DNA of 64,000 nt from Hamadaea sp. (GTDB lineage: Bacteria; Actinomycetota; Actinomycetes; Mycobacteriales; Micromonosporaceae), in contig NZ_JABFVK010000013.1 in assembly GCF_013362815.1 (NCBI RefSeq), positions 372,001 to 436,000 of the forward strand, written 5' to 3'. Below, in pieces: positions 18,692 to 27,126 of the stretch (positions are counted from its first letter, which is position 1; each line of letters begins with the position of its first letter). Position numbers and translations under genes: made by a program. The notes under the pieces are model-generated. The model was not told the DNA's origin. It saw only the letters and a list, made by a program, of their open reading frames with translations, and did not search any database.

Positions 18692-19212
18692 CCGTGCTCA
18701 TCATCTACGAGTCGATGTACGGCAACACCGAGTCGATCGCCCGGGCGATCGCCGGCGGGTTCGGACCCCAGGCGGGCGTACGCCTCGTCGAGGTGTCCCA
18801 GGCACCCGTCGACCTTCCTGACGACGTAGAACTCGTCGTCGTGGGGGCACCTACGCATGGGCACGGGCTGAGCCGCCCGCAGTCGCGGGCGGGCGCCGCC
18901 AAGGAGAAGCCGGTGATCTCGGCCGAAACAGGAGTCCGCGAATGGGCCGCAGCCGTCGGCATCTCCAGCCGGAGGCCGGCGATGGCCACCTTCGACACTC
19001 GCTTCGACAAGCCGCGATGGCTCACCGGATCGGCAGCCGCGAGCCTCGCCAAACTGCTGCGTCGCCGCGGATTCGCAGTGCAGGAGCCGCCACAGAGTTT
19101 CTTCGTCGAACACACCCTCGGCCCGTTGCGCGACGGCGAGATGAATCGTGCCCACGCGTGGGCCGCGACCCTGGCCGCCGACCTGCGCTCGGCTGGAAAG
19201 GAGCCCCTATGA
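18688..19212 (+). CDS. flavodoxin-like protein
   Basis: A 174-residue flavodoxin-fold protein. The phosphate-binding loop is 'YESMYGNTESIA' (residues 7-18) and 'VVGAPTHGHGLSRP' provides the isoalloxazine loop. Length matches long-chain actinobacterial flavodoxins. In this operon it could carry electrons between pyruvate oxidoreductase or NAD(P)H and the hydrogenase (inference). It is embedded by four-base overlaps at both ends. Confidence 0.88.
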   Translation: MTVLIIYESMYGNTESIARAIAGGFGPQAGVRLVEVSQAPVDLPDDVELVVVGAPTHGHGLSRPQSRAGAAKEKPVISAETGVREWAAAVGISSRRPAMATFDTRFDKPRWLTGSAAASLAKLLRRRGFAVQEPPQSFFVEHTLGPLRDGEMNRAHAWAATLAADLRSAGKEPL

Positions 19213-20309
19213 CAACCACGATTTCGCCGCTCGGGCTGCACGACCTGCGCGAGCTCGTCCGGCCGACGACGCCCGTCGCCTCCGTCTACTGGGGACCGCA
19301 CAGCGACCCGGCTGACGACGGGGACCTGGAGTTCCTGCTGCGCCGCCGGGCCATCGCCCGCCAGCTCGGCGACCAGGGCGCGGACAACGCGACCGTCGAC
19401 GCCGTCGGCGGCCACCTGGCCCGAATGCCCGAGTACGCCGGTGGCTGCGCCGTCTTCGCCCGGGGCGCCGACATACTGCTGTCTCAGGCGATGCCCGACA
19501 CGAGCGTCCCTGACCTGGCGGCATACGGTGTTCCGCCTCGGGTCGTCCCGTTGCTGGCCTGGCTGCACCGGCATCCGGCGCACGTCCAGGTAGTCGCCGA
19601 CCGCGCAGGAGCAGAACTAGTGGCGTACCCGGCCGGAAGCATGGTCGGGCTCCCACGGACCGTGACCGGTCCCGACGACGACATCCGCCGTCGCTTTCCC
19701 GGTGGCGGTCAGCAGCCACGTCTACAGCGGCGAGCCGAGGATTCATGGCGGCACAACGCGCTCGCCATCGCGAGCGCCTGCCAGGAGGAACTGGCTCGCG
19801 TGCACGCCGAGCTGTTGCTGATCAGCGGTGACCCGCGGATCGTGCAGTTGGTCAGCGATCGGCTCCGGAGCGGTGGACGTCCGCCGGCCCTGCGATACCT
19901 GCCGGGTGGCGGATCCGGCGACACGTCCGCCGTCACCGAAGCGCTCACCGCGTACGCGGCCGCCCGTTCGGCCGCGCTCGTGGAGCACGTGGTGGACCAC
20001 GGCGGACCGTGCGGAGACGCGGTTCGAGGCGCGATTCGGACCGCCGCGGCATTGGCCGAAGGCCGCCTCGGGACCCTCCTGGTTGTCGACCATAGCGGCG
20101 ACAGCCGGCTCGGCTGGTTCAGCCCCGAGCTATTGTGCGCCGTCGATAAGCCCGCACCACCTCTGCTGGAAGGCCATCCGAAGGCAGGTCGCCTCGTCGA
20201 CGTCGCCGTCCGGGCGGCGCTGCTGTCCCGAGCCGAGATCAGGGTGCTGACCCCGGCTCAGGGAAGCCGACTGCAGGACGGCATCGGGGGACTGGTGCGG
20301 CATGTCTGA
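19209..20309 (+). CDS. Rv2629-like bacterial eRF1-family (baeRF) protein
   Basis: A 366-residue protein of the bacterial/archaeal eRF1-like group to which mycobacterial Rv2629 belongs. 'PTTPVASVYWGP' opens the N-terminal domain; the middle domain includes 'DSWRHNALAIASACQEEL' and the C-terminal domain carries 'GRLGTLLVVDHSG'. These proteins are thought to act at ribosomes, by analogy with eRF1/Vms1; the exact reaction is not established. Rv2629 is a member of the M. tuberculosis DosR regulon, which supports the dormancy reading of this operon. It closes the operon, converging on a USP gene two bases downstream. Confidence 0.8.
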   Translation: MTTTISPLGLHDLRELVRPTTPVASVYWGPHSDPADDGDLEFLLRRRAIARQLGDQGADNATVDAVGGHLARMPEYAGGCAVFARGADILLSQAMPDTSVPDLAAYGVPPRVVPLLAWLHRHPAHVQVVADRAGAELVAYPAGSMVGLPRTVTGPDDDIRRRFPGGGQQPRLQRRAEDSWRHNALAIASACQEELARVHAELLLISGDPRIVQLVSDRLRSGGRPPALRYLPGGGSGDTSAVTEALTAYAAARSAALVEHVVDHGGPCGDAVRGAIRTAAALAEGRLGTLLVVDHSGDSRLGWFSPELLCAVDKPAPPLLEGHPKAGRLVDVAVRAALLSRAEIRVLTPAQGSRLQDGIGGLVRHV

Positions 20310-20311
20310 AC

Positions 20312-21178
20312 CTAGGCCGCAGCGCTGTCAGCCAACGAGCGGGCCGCGCCTTCGCGCGATGCCCGCTCGGCAGCGGACGACGGCCGGCGGACGATCATCA
20401 CGGGGCAATGCGCCATCCTGATCAGTGCCTGCCCGACGGATCCGAATAGGTACCCCGTCAGCGCGCCCCGGCCCCGGCTGCCTACCACGACCAGGCACGC
20501 CTGGCGGGAGAAGCCCAGCAGGGCCGCCCGTGGATCGACCTCCACCGGCACTCGGCGCAGGGCGACGCCCGAGAGCAGCTCGTCATCGGCGAGCGGTCCG
20601 CTGTGCAACGGATCCGGGGTCCGGTCCGAATAAGCCGACTCGCGCATCGTCGCATGCACCGCGATCAGCGGCGCCGAGCGTAGCCTCGCCTCGGCGATGG
20701 CTGCCGTGGCGGCGGCTTCCGAGCTGGGCGTGCCGTCGACGCCCACCACCACCGATCGGGCTGATCGCTGGGAGAACTCTGGCAGGCCCGGCACGCGAAC
20801 AACCAGCAGCGGTACCGTCAACGTCGGTAGCAGGTGCAGTGCCACGGAATGACGCATACCTGCCAGCTCGCCCCGGCCACGGTTGCCCAACACGAGCAGT
20901 CCGCAGTCCGCGGTGTAACTCCGCAGAACCTCGTCCGGATTGCCCAGACCAAGCACGGTGGACACGGGTACGTCGGGCTGCCGACGGCGTACGCGCTCCG
21001 CGGCCGTCGTGAGCAGGTCGAAGCCGTTCGATGGGCCGAGCGGCCGATCCGGGTCCAGCGCGTACACCAGGCGCAATGGCCAACCGCGCAGCTTCGCCTC
21101 CTCGGCGGCCCGGTCGGCCGCGAGGAGGCTGTTGCCGGTGCCGTCGATGCCGGCGACGACGAAGAGGCGTTCATCCAT
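20312..21178 (-). CDS. tandem universal stress protein
   Basis: A 288-residue protein with two USP domains. The second has a complete nucleotide loop (GSRG...9...GS at about 235). The first reads GNRG followed nine residues later by Ser-Val in place of Gly-Ser, so its ATP site looks degenerate. The ATG at 21178 has only a poorly spaced GAGG. It lies exactly 42.5 bases from the centre of a DosR-like box, so the message may be leaderless. Two-domain USPs are typical of DosR regulons. Confidence 0.88.
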   Translation of the reverse strand: MDERLFVVAGIDGTGNSLLAADRAAEEAKLRGWPLRLVYALDPDRPLGPSNGFDLLTTAAERVRRRQPDVPVSTVLGLGNPDEVLRSYTADCGLLVLGNRGRGELAGMRHSVALHLLPTLTVPLLVVRVPGLPEFSQRSARSVVVGVDGTPSSEAAATAAIAEARLRSAPLIAVHATMRESAYSDRTPDPLHSGPLADDELLSGVALRRVPVEVDPRAALLGFSRQACLVVVGSRGRGALTGYLFGSVGQALIRMAHCPVMIVRRPSSAAERASREGAARSLADSAAA

Positions 21179-21213
21179 ACCTCGAGCCTGGTCTCGCGAG
21201 GTGTCGCCAGCCA

Positions 21214-21227
21214 GGGACCAAAGACCT
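21214..21227. promoter_or_regulatory. DosR-like box between divergent USP and DUF1918 genes
   Basis: GGGAC-CAAA-GACCT matches eight of ten defining bases (reverse strand: AGGTC-TTTG-GTCCC). It is 36 bases before the minus-strand ATG and 59 bases before the plus-strand ATG. Alone it is only moderate evidence. Confidence 0.45.
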
Positions 21228-21285
21228 CCACCTGGCTGCCGCCGGACCCGTGACGGGCCCAGGCCAGCGCTCCTACCGTGAGGGC

Positions 21286-21483
21286 ATGAACGCGAAACTC
21301 GGTGATCGGCTGATCCTGGAAGGCACGCATGTCGGCGACCGGCGGCGCGTCGGGATAGTGATCGAGTTGCGGCACCAGGACGGTACACCGCCGTACGTCG
21401 TGCGGTGGCTCGACGACGGACACGAGGCGCTGGTGTTCCCCGGCAGCGATGCCCGGATCGAAACCGCGCACAGCGCGGTCTGA
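21286..21483 (+). CDS. DUF1918 domain small protein
   Basis: A 65-residue protein matching the DUF1918 pattern: 'GDRLILEGTHVGDRRRVGIVIELRHQDGTPPYVVRWLDDGHEALVFPGSDA'-type SH3-like barrel, here present almost end to end. The fold resembles small nucleic-acid or partner-binding barrels; function unknown. It shares the intergenic box with the divergent USP gene and ends six bases from the convergent histidine kinase stop. Confidence 0.88.
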   Translation: MNAKLGDRLILEGTHVGDRRRVGIVIELRHQDGTPPYVVRWLDDGHEALVFPGSDARIETAHSAV

Positions 21484-21489
21484 CGGCCT

Positions 21490-22806
21490 TCACCGGACCC
21501 GGCCGCGAATGTGGCCGGGCTCGATGTGCAGTTCGGGCCCGAGGTCGACGACGACCGTCGTTCCGCCGCCCGGTGTCGGTCCGACGGTCAGCCGCCCGCC
21601 GGCCGCGCTCGCCGTCCGGCGGGCGATGTCGAGGCCCAGTCCGGTAGAGCCGTCGCCGCTGGCCCCGCGCTGCAGCGGGAGTGTCGCCGGGATGCCGGGG
21701 CCGTGGTCGGTGATGGTCAAGCCCACCCGTCCAGAACGGTCGTCTCGGACCAGCTCGGCTCGAAGCGACGTGCCTTCGCGCGTGTGAGCGAAGACGTTTC
21801 CCAGCAAGGCGTCGACGCATACGCCCAGCTCGTCGGCGGAAAGTCCGATCATCATCGGGCCGGTTGGCAGCACCACGTCGAAGCCGCGTTGTTCCTCCTC
21901 GGCAAGCGGCGACCAGAACTCCATCCGATCCCGGACCTCGCGTACGGCGTCGCAAGAACCGGAATCGGTCGGTAGAACGGGCCGGCGCGCCAGCCGGATG
22001 ACATCGTCGACCGCCTTCTCCAAGGCGGCCGTGTCGGCCGCGATACGAGCGCGTTCGGCCGGATCGGCAAGCGCCTCGGCGTCGATGCGCAGGGCCGTCA
22101 GCGGGGTTCGGAGGCGATGGGACAGATCCGCCGCCGCCTCCCGTTCGTGAGTCACGAGGTCCCCGATCCGGGCTGCCATCCGGTTCAGGCCCAGGGCGAC
22201 CTGGCGTACCTCGCGGGCACCGGTGACCTCGCCGCGTGCCGTCAGGTCGCCGGTCGCCAGACGCTCGGCCAGCCGCCCGACCCCGGCCAACGGCCGCACC
22301 AGGGCGTTGGCCAGACGATCGGCCACGACGACGCTGACGAGCAGCACGCCCAAGCCCAATCCACCCAATACGAGCCACGACTGCGCGACGCCGTTCGTGA
22401 GCTCGTCGTCCGCCACGTACGCGCGGATCACGGCCGTGCCGTCGGCTCGGCCCTGCACCGCGACGAGCACCTCGCGGCCACCCGGCACGTCGCCGGTCAG
22501 GCTGCGTCCCGAGGAGGCTTCGGCGACTGCGGCCGTGCGGACCGCCGGCACGCCGAGCGTGGCTCCATCCGGCAGGAACACCGTCAGTGGATGTGCGGCC
22601 GAGACATTGGCTTGATCGAGAGCTTGGCGGATCGTCTCGTCGGTGCCGGCGGCGACGGTCGGGACGAACGTCTGGGCCTCCAAGGAGGTGGCCGCCACGG
22701 CGCGGTCGGCGGCCGCCGACCGGACGAGCAGCGCGAGCGGCACGAGAAACCCGACCAGCACCAGCGAGCTGGTGGCCACGGCCAGGAGGATCAGGCGTAC
22801 GCGCAT
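21490..22806 (-). CDS. sensor histidine kinase, HisKA/HATPase with HAMP
   Basis: A 438-residue sensor kinase. A first membrane helix (5-30), an extracytoplasmic domain (about 33-140), a second helix (142-162), a HAMP region ('[20 protein letters not shown]'), the HisKA motif with His230 (ADLSHRLRTPL) and an HATPase ending 'STGLGLDIARRTASAAGGRL' are visible. The response regulator lies seven bases upstream on the same strand. The pair sits beside the flavin electron-transfer operon and may control it (inference from neighbourhood). Confidence 0.92.
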   Translation of the reverse strand: MRVRLILLAVATSSLVLVGFLVPLALLVRSAAADRAVAATSLEAQTFVPTVAAGTDETIRQALDQANVSAAHPLTVFLPDGATLGVPAVRTAAVAEASSGRSLTGDVPGGREVLVAVQGRADGTAVIRAYVADDELTNGVAQSWLVLGGLGLGVLLVSVVVADRLANALVRPLAGVGRLAERLATGDLTARGEVTGAREVRQVALGLNRMAARIGDLVTHEREAAADLSHRLRTPLTALRIDAEALADPAERARIAADTAALEKAVDDVIRLARRPVLPTDSGSCDAVREVRDRMEFWSPLAEEEQRGFDVVLPTGPMMIGLSADELGVCVDALLGNVFAHTREGTSLRAELVRDDRSGRVGLTITDHGPGIPATLPLQRGASGDGSTGLGLDIARRTASAAGGRLTVGPTPGGGTTVVVDLGPELHIEPGHIRGRVR

Positions 22807-22813
22807 CTACCGG

Positions 22814-23503
22814 TCAGTCCTCGTCGCCGGGTGCGGTCAGCCTGACGCCGACGCCCCGCACGGTATGCAGGTAGCGCGGCGCGGCCGCCTGCTCTCCCAG
22901 TTTGCGCCGGAGCCATGACACGTGCACGTCGACGGTCTTGTCGGCCGAGCCGAACGGCTGACGCCAGACCTCGGTGAGCAACTCGCGCTTGGTGACCACG
23001 GCTCCGGGGCGCTGAATGAGGTAGCTGAGCAGATCGAACTCGCGTGGCGTCAGCTCCACCGCCCGGCCGTCGATCGAGACCTCACGAGTGACCGGGTCGA
23101 GTACCAGACCACCGACGGCGATCGGGCCACGGGTGGCCGCCGAACCGCCCCGCCGCAGCACGGCTCGAATACGAGCGTCCAGCTGTGCTGCTCCGAAGGG
23201 CTTGTGCACGTAGTCGTCAGCGCCGAGGTCCAGGGCTTCCACGACGGCCGGCTCGCCGTCGCGTGCGGTGGCCACGATCACCGGAACGTCGCTGACCGAT
23301 CGCAGCATGCGCAGCACGTCGCGGCCGTCGACGTCCGGCAATCCCAGATCCAGGACGATCAGGTCAGGGCGGCTGTCGACGGCGGCCTGCAGCGCGGCGA
23401 AACCGCTGGCCGCGCTCGCGACGGAGTGACCCCGGTCCGACAACGCGCGGATCAGCGCGCGGCGGATCTCCGGGTCGTCCTCGACCAGCAGCAGATGGGC
23501 CAC
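22814..23503 (-). CDS. OmpR-family response regulator
   Basis: A 229-residue regulator. Receiver domain 1-118 with Asp9-Asp10, phospho-acceptor Asp52 (LIVLDLGLPD) and the Lys in 'VHKPF'; winged helix 125-225 with 'LTPREFDLLSYLIQRPG' and 'DVHVSWLRRKLGE'. The DNA-binding domain is unusually close to that of the STAS-HATPase fusion at 27127-28292, so both may read the same sites. GTG start at 23503; no strong ribosome-binding site. Confidence 0.93.
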   Translation of the reverse strand: MAHLLLVEDDPEIRRALIRALSDRGHSVASAASGFAALQAAVDSRPDLIVLDLGLPDVDGRDVLRMLRSVSDVPVIVATARDGEPAVVEALDLGADDYVHKPFGAAQLDARIRAVLRRGGSAATRGPIAVGGLVLDPVTREVSIDGRAVELTPREFDLLSYLIQRPGAVVTKRELLTEVWRQPFGSADKTVDVHVSWLRRKLGEQAAAPRYLHTVRGVGVRLTAPGDED

Positions 23504-23602
23504 GCAGCCACACTAGTGGCCGGGCCGTCGGCCACCTAGCGCGGCGGAAATCTATGTCGTGCTTAACCGCGCCTTATCCGACGATGTGTCATCGTTGCCG
23601 GT

Positions 23603-24052
23603 ATGCGATGGAGGCCGAGCCGCGCTGTCGGCGGGGTGCTCGCCTGGGGCGCCGGTGCGGTCACGGCGATCGCTGTGGGGGTGCTCGCCCTGTCACTTAT
23701 CGGCAGCTCGCTCGTCGACCGGCGATTGCCCCCGACCACGATGCGGCTCGACCCCGCTGGATCCGCGTCATCGCCGTCGATCGTACCCACCATCGACCCA
23801 GCCCCGACCGCGGTGGAGCGCACGCTGACGACAGCCGCGGGCTCGGTGGTGGCTCGATGCGCGAACGGTCACGCTTACCTGGTGTCATGGAGCCCGGCCC
23901 AAGGCTATCGCGCCGAGAATGTGCGCCGGGGCCCGGCACAGACCGCTCGGGTCGAGTTCGAGTCCCGGTCGGAGGCGGCCGTGCTCCGGGTGACTTGCGC
24001 GGGCGGTACGCCGCAAGTAGCCGTGGGCCACGATGACGAACACGATCACTGA
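23603..24052 (+). CDS. membrane-anchored hypothetical protein
   Basis: A 149-residue protein with one N-terminal transmembrane helix (about 10-35), a Ser/Pro-rich linker and a beta-rich extracytoplasmic domain with two cysteines ('VVARCANGHAYLVSWSP' and 'LRVTCAGG') that may form a disulfide. The C-terminus is His/Asp-rich (GHDDEHDH) and could bind metal. It lies opposite the two-component operon and overlaps the ApbE stop by seven bases on the other strand. Function unknown; an envelope sensor or chaperone for the neighbouring electron-transfer proteins is only a guess. Confidence 0.7.
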   Translation: MRWRPSRAVGGVLAWGAGAVTAIAVGVLALSLIGSSLVDRRLPPTTMRLDPAGSASSPSIVPTIDPAPTAVERTLTTAAGSVVARCANGHAYLVSWSPAQGYRAENVRRGPAQTARVEFESRSEAAVLRVTCAGGTPQVAVGHDDEHDH

Positions 24053-24825
24053 TAGCTGGCGTCGACGACCGGCAGACCCGCTGAAACGTATGCGTGTCCG
24101 TCCGCGGTGATCGCCGCGGACTCGTAGCCGTCGAGCGCGCCCAGCCAGGCCAAGCCCTTGTGGCCCATCGCCACCGCCGCTGTGGCGTACGCGTCGGCCG
24201 TGGCCAGGTCCGCGCCCACGACTGTGACGGATACGAGTTCGTCGGCTCCGCGGCCGGTGAACGGGTCGATCACGTGCAGGCCTCGTTCATATGTGCCCGA
24301 TGTCGCCACGGCGGTGCCGGTGAGCTCGAGGACCCAGGCCACCTGATCCTTCTCCCAGGGGTGTTGAATACCCACACGCCACGGTTGCCCGGAGCCGGCG
24401 TGGCCTCTGGCGTAGACGTCACCGCCGGCGTTGACGCAATGGTTGGGGGCGCCTGCGGCGGCGAGCGCGTCGGACGCGACCTGAACCGACCAACCCTTGA
24501 CATAGCCGGACGGGTCGAGCCGCCCGGGGGCGAAGACGTCGAAGTAGCCGCCGGTGACCCGCCACAGCCGGTGGCATTCGTCCAGGACGTGCCGCAGCGG
24601 TAGCGAACGGTCGTCCGACCTGATCTCGCCGCGGTGCACCCGGCAGATCTCGCTGTCAGATTTGTAGGTGCTGAACCGCGCGTCGACCTCCCGGAACCAG
24701 TCGAACGCCGCCGTCACCAGATCGTGCGCGAGGTCGCCCGCCAGCGGGTCGGCGATCTCGATACTGATGGCGGTGCCCATGATCTGCTCGACGCGGTGCA
24801 CGCCGGTGTGCGTATCCCTGCTCAT
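24046..24825 (-). CDS. apbE: FAD:protein FMN transferase (ApbE)
   Basis: A 259-residue ApbE enzyme that attaches FMN covalently to Thr/Ser in target proteins. Visible signatures: 'MGTAISIEI' near the N-terminus, 'DARFSTYKSDSEI', 'LDPSGYVKGWSVQ' (FAD/Mg site) and 'VNAGGDVYARG' (about 128), and the C-terminal 'SVTVVGADLATADAYATA'. No signal peptide is obvious, so flavinylation may happen before or during export. It overlaps the FMN-binding-protein gene by four bases, and that protein carries the acceptor motif. Confidence 0.94.
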   Translation of the reverse strand: MSRDTHTGVHRVEQIMGTAISIEIADPLAGDLAHDLVTAAFDWFREVDARFSTYKSDSEICRVHRGEIRSDDRSLPLRHVLDECHRLWRVTGGYFDVFAPGRLDPSGYVKGWSVQVASDALAAAGAPNHCVNAGGDVYARGHAGSGQPWRVGIQHPWEKDQVAWVLELTGTAVATSGTYERGLHVIDPFTGRGADELVSVTVVGADLATADAYATAAVAMGHKGLAWLGALDGYESAAITADGHAYVSAGLPVVDASYQ

Positions 24826-25406
24826 GCGCGGGCCTGGTTGATCGCGGCCGCAAGCGACTGCTTGTAGGCCGAGCTGGTGTAGGTCGCGCCGGAAACGGAC
24901 TGGATGCTGGCGCTTTGCGCCGTCAGCACGCGGGCGTTGAGCTTGCCGATGGCGTTGGAGCTGATCGACGCGGACTCGCCCTCGCAGGGATTGGTGCAGG
25001 TGGCCGAGGCGTTGGTGATCCTTCCGCCGCTGACGACGATCGTCACCTTGATCACGCCGTAGCGTTCGGTGACCCCGGCACCCGCGAAAGTGCCGTTTCG
25101 CAGGCCGGTTGCGGCCGTCGTGGCAGGCGTTGCCGGTCGTGTCGGCGAAGCGGCCGGGCGAACGCTCGTCGTCGCGGACGGTGGGGCCGCGCCGGGGCTG
25201 GACTTCGTGGGCAGCGGCGATCCCGACGGGAGTGCCGACGGGGTGGTCTCGGCGCTCGCCGACTGGGTCGCGAGCGTGCCATCCGCTGGGGCGAGCACGT
25301 CCGCGGGCAGGTCGTCGGGCTCGTCAGCGTGATGGCCCAGCTTGGCCCCGATCATCAACATGGTGCCCAGCACGGTGGCGAAGATCGCCGCGACTCCTCG
25401 GCGCAT
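24822..25406 (-). CDS. secreted FMN_bind-domain protein, flavinylation target
   Basis: A 194-residue exported protein. An N-terminal helix (about 4-22) is followed by a long Ser/Thr/Pro/Ala linker (40-100) and a C-terminal FMN_bind domain with the flavinylation motif SGAT at 172-175 (Thr175 as acceptor). Two cysteines in 'ATCTNPCEGE' may form a disulfide. It is co-translated with ApbE and follows the ferric-reductase-like gene. Known FMN_bind/ApbE pairs move electrons across or outside the membrane, which is the inferred role. Confidence 0.92.
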   Translation of the reverse strand: MRRGVAAIFATVLGTMLMIGAKLGHHADEPDDLPADVLAPADGTLATQSASAETTPSALPSGSPLPTKSSPGAAPPSATTSVRPAASPTRPATPATTAATGLRNGTFAGAGVTERYGVIKVTIVVSGGRITNASATCTNPCEGESASISSNAIGKLNARVLTAQSASIQSVSGATYTSSAYKQSLAAAINQARA

Positions 25407-25445
25407 GTGCGCTTCTCCTGACTTGGCCGGTGTGGTTGCGGATGC

Positions 25446-27062
25446 TCAGAATTCGAACGGGTCGAGGTGAATCTGCCGACGCGGAACGCGCAGTCGCCGC
25501 AGAGTCTCCAGCGACGCGCCCACCAGGCCCGGCGGCCCGCACAGGAAGACGTCGCGCCGGGTGACGTCCGGGATGAGCTTTTTCATGCCAACCGGAGTGA
25601 AAAGGTGCCTGGGGCCCGGTTCGTCGCGACCGCCGATGACGTACCAGACCTCGGCTCCCCGTTCGCTGGCCAGCCAATTCAGCTCCCGCCGGAAGACCAC
25701 GTCGGCGGGTGTGCTCGCGCGATAGAGCATGATCGTGCCCGGCGGAAGGTCCTCCAGTAACGCGCGGATCGGCGCGATGCCACTTCCGCCGGCGATGAGC
25801 AGTGCCCGGCGTTTGACCCTGCGGTCCGCGGTGAACACCCCCGACGGACCCTCGGCGAGGACTCGGACCCCGGGCTCCAGGTACTGCAGCTCTTCGGTAT
25901 GGTCGCCGACCACCTTCACCGTGAGCCGCAGCCACTCGTGGTTCGGCGCCGCCGACAGCGAGAACGGATGCGCCTGCCACCAGCAGCCGCGGGCCAGGAA
26001 ACGCCACCGGAAGAACTGGCCGGCGCGGGCGTTGATCCGGTCGAGCCGCCGGCCGCCGATGTAGATCGAGATCATGTCCTGGCCCTCGGGGACCACCCCG
26101 GTGACGCGCAGACGATGGCGGGCGTTCAACGCCAAGGGAGCCAGCAGTCGACCCCACGCCAGGTTGGCCAGTACGAAGACGTACAGGGCGATCCAATAGG
26201 AACGCGCGAAGCCGGGCATCGAGAGCTCTTGGCCGGTCGCGAACTGGTGCCCGTAGCCGAGGATCAAGATCAGATAGCTGGCCAGGTGCAGGTAATACCA
26301 CGTCTCGTAGCGCATCAACCGGCGTATCGCCCGGATCGCCAGCAAGCCGATCGCGACCAGGATGCCCGTCGCCGCGGTCGCGCTCAGCATGTCCTCGTAG
26401 GTGGTGACCATCGTCCAGGTCTCGTGAAGCACCGGCTGGTGGCTGAGCAAGGCGTACCCGACGATCGTGGCGGCGACGTGGGCGAGGATCGCGAACAGCA
26501 GATAGCCGCCGAGGGCACGGTGCCAGATCAGGAGATCGTGCGCGCCGATCCAGCGCTCCAGCCAGCCGGCGCGGCTCATCGTGAGCACCTGGAACAGCAG
26601 AATGAAGCCGCCGGCCAGGCCGGTGATGCGTCCGGTCGCGATCCAGACGTCAGCCGGGCTGGTGAGCGAGCGCGCCGGGGTGTCCAGCCACCACAGCTCC
26701 AGGCTCGTCATCAGTGTGAACCAGAACATGATCTGGAAGAACGACCGGCCCGATCGGCTCGACGACCCTGAAGGCTGTTCCGGAGGGCCGGATCGCTGGG
26801 TGGGAACGGCGCGCGACGCGGGGGCTGAGCGCACCCGTTCGCCCTGGTCGAGAGCTTCGGTGGGCCTGGAGGGGAGCGTCGCGAGGGTCGTCGTCGGAGC
26901 CAGCCCGAGCCAGTCGCGCATCGACTCGGGGTCAGGCTCCCGTGACCACCCTTGGTCGGACCAGCGGGCGTCGAAGCTGTGCGGTTCGGTAGGGCGACGA
27001 TCCGCCCGGGCCGTGTCGAGCGGTCCGGGCGAGGCGCGGTGCAGCGATCGGGTGTTGTCCAT
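25446..27062 (-). CDS. ferric reductase-like transmembrane oxidoreductase with FAD/NAD(P) domain
   Basis: A 538-residue membrane flavoprotein. After a soluble N-terminus of about 120 residues come roughly six transmembrane helices (125-310), with helix histidines such as 'LIWHRALGGYLLFAILAHVAAT' and 'WYYLHLASYLILILGYGHQF' positioned for heme ligation. The reductase half has 'HPFSLSAAP' (FAD), 'LLIAGGSGIAPIRALLE' (NAD(P)H) and 'VFLCGPPG'. The ATG at 27062 has GAAGG upstream. In series with the flavinylated protein downstream it forms a plausible NAD(P)H-to-extracytoplasm electron route. Confidence 0.9.
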   Translation of the reverse strand: MDNTRSLHRASPGPLDTARADRRPTEPHSFDARWSDQGWSREPDPESMRDWLGLAPTTTLATLPSRPTEALDQGERVRSAPASRAVPTQRSGPPEQPSGSSSRSGRSFFQIMFWFTLMTSLELWWLDTPARSLTSPADVWIATGRITGLAGGFILLFQVLTMSRAGWLERWIGAHDLLIWHRALGGYLLFAILAHVAATIVGYALLSHQPVLHETWTMVTTYEDMLSATAATGILVAIGLLAIRAIRRLMRYETWYYLHLASYLILILGYGHQFATGQELSMPGFARSYWIALYVFVLANLAWGRLLAPLALNARHRLRVTGVVPEGQDMISIYIGGRRLDRINARAGQFFRWRFLARGCWWQAHPFSLSAAPNHEWLRLTVKVVGDHTEELQYLEPGVRVLAEGPSGVFTADRRVKRRALLIAGGSGIAPIRALLEDLPPGTIMLYRASTPADVVFRRELNWLASERGAEVWYVIGGRDEPGPRHLFTPVGMKKLIPDVTRRDVFLCGPPGLVGASLETLRRLRVPRRQIHLDPFEF

Positions 27063-27126
27063 CGCCTTCGGTCCTACCAACCGCCGTCGGCGCTCACAAC
27101 GGCTGAACGGAAGCCTTGTAGGAGCA

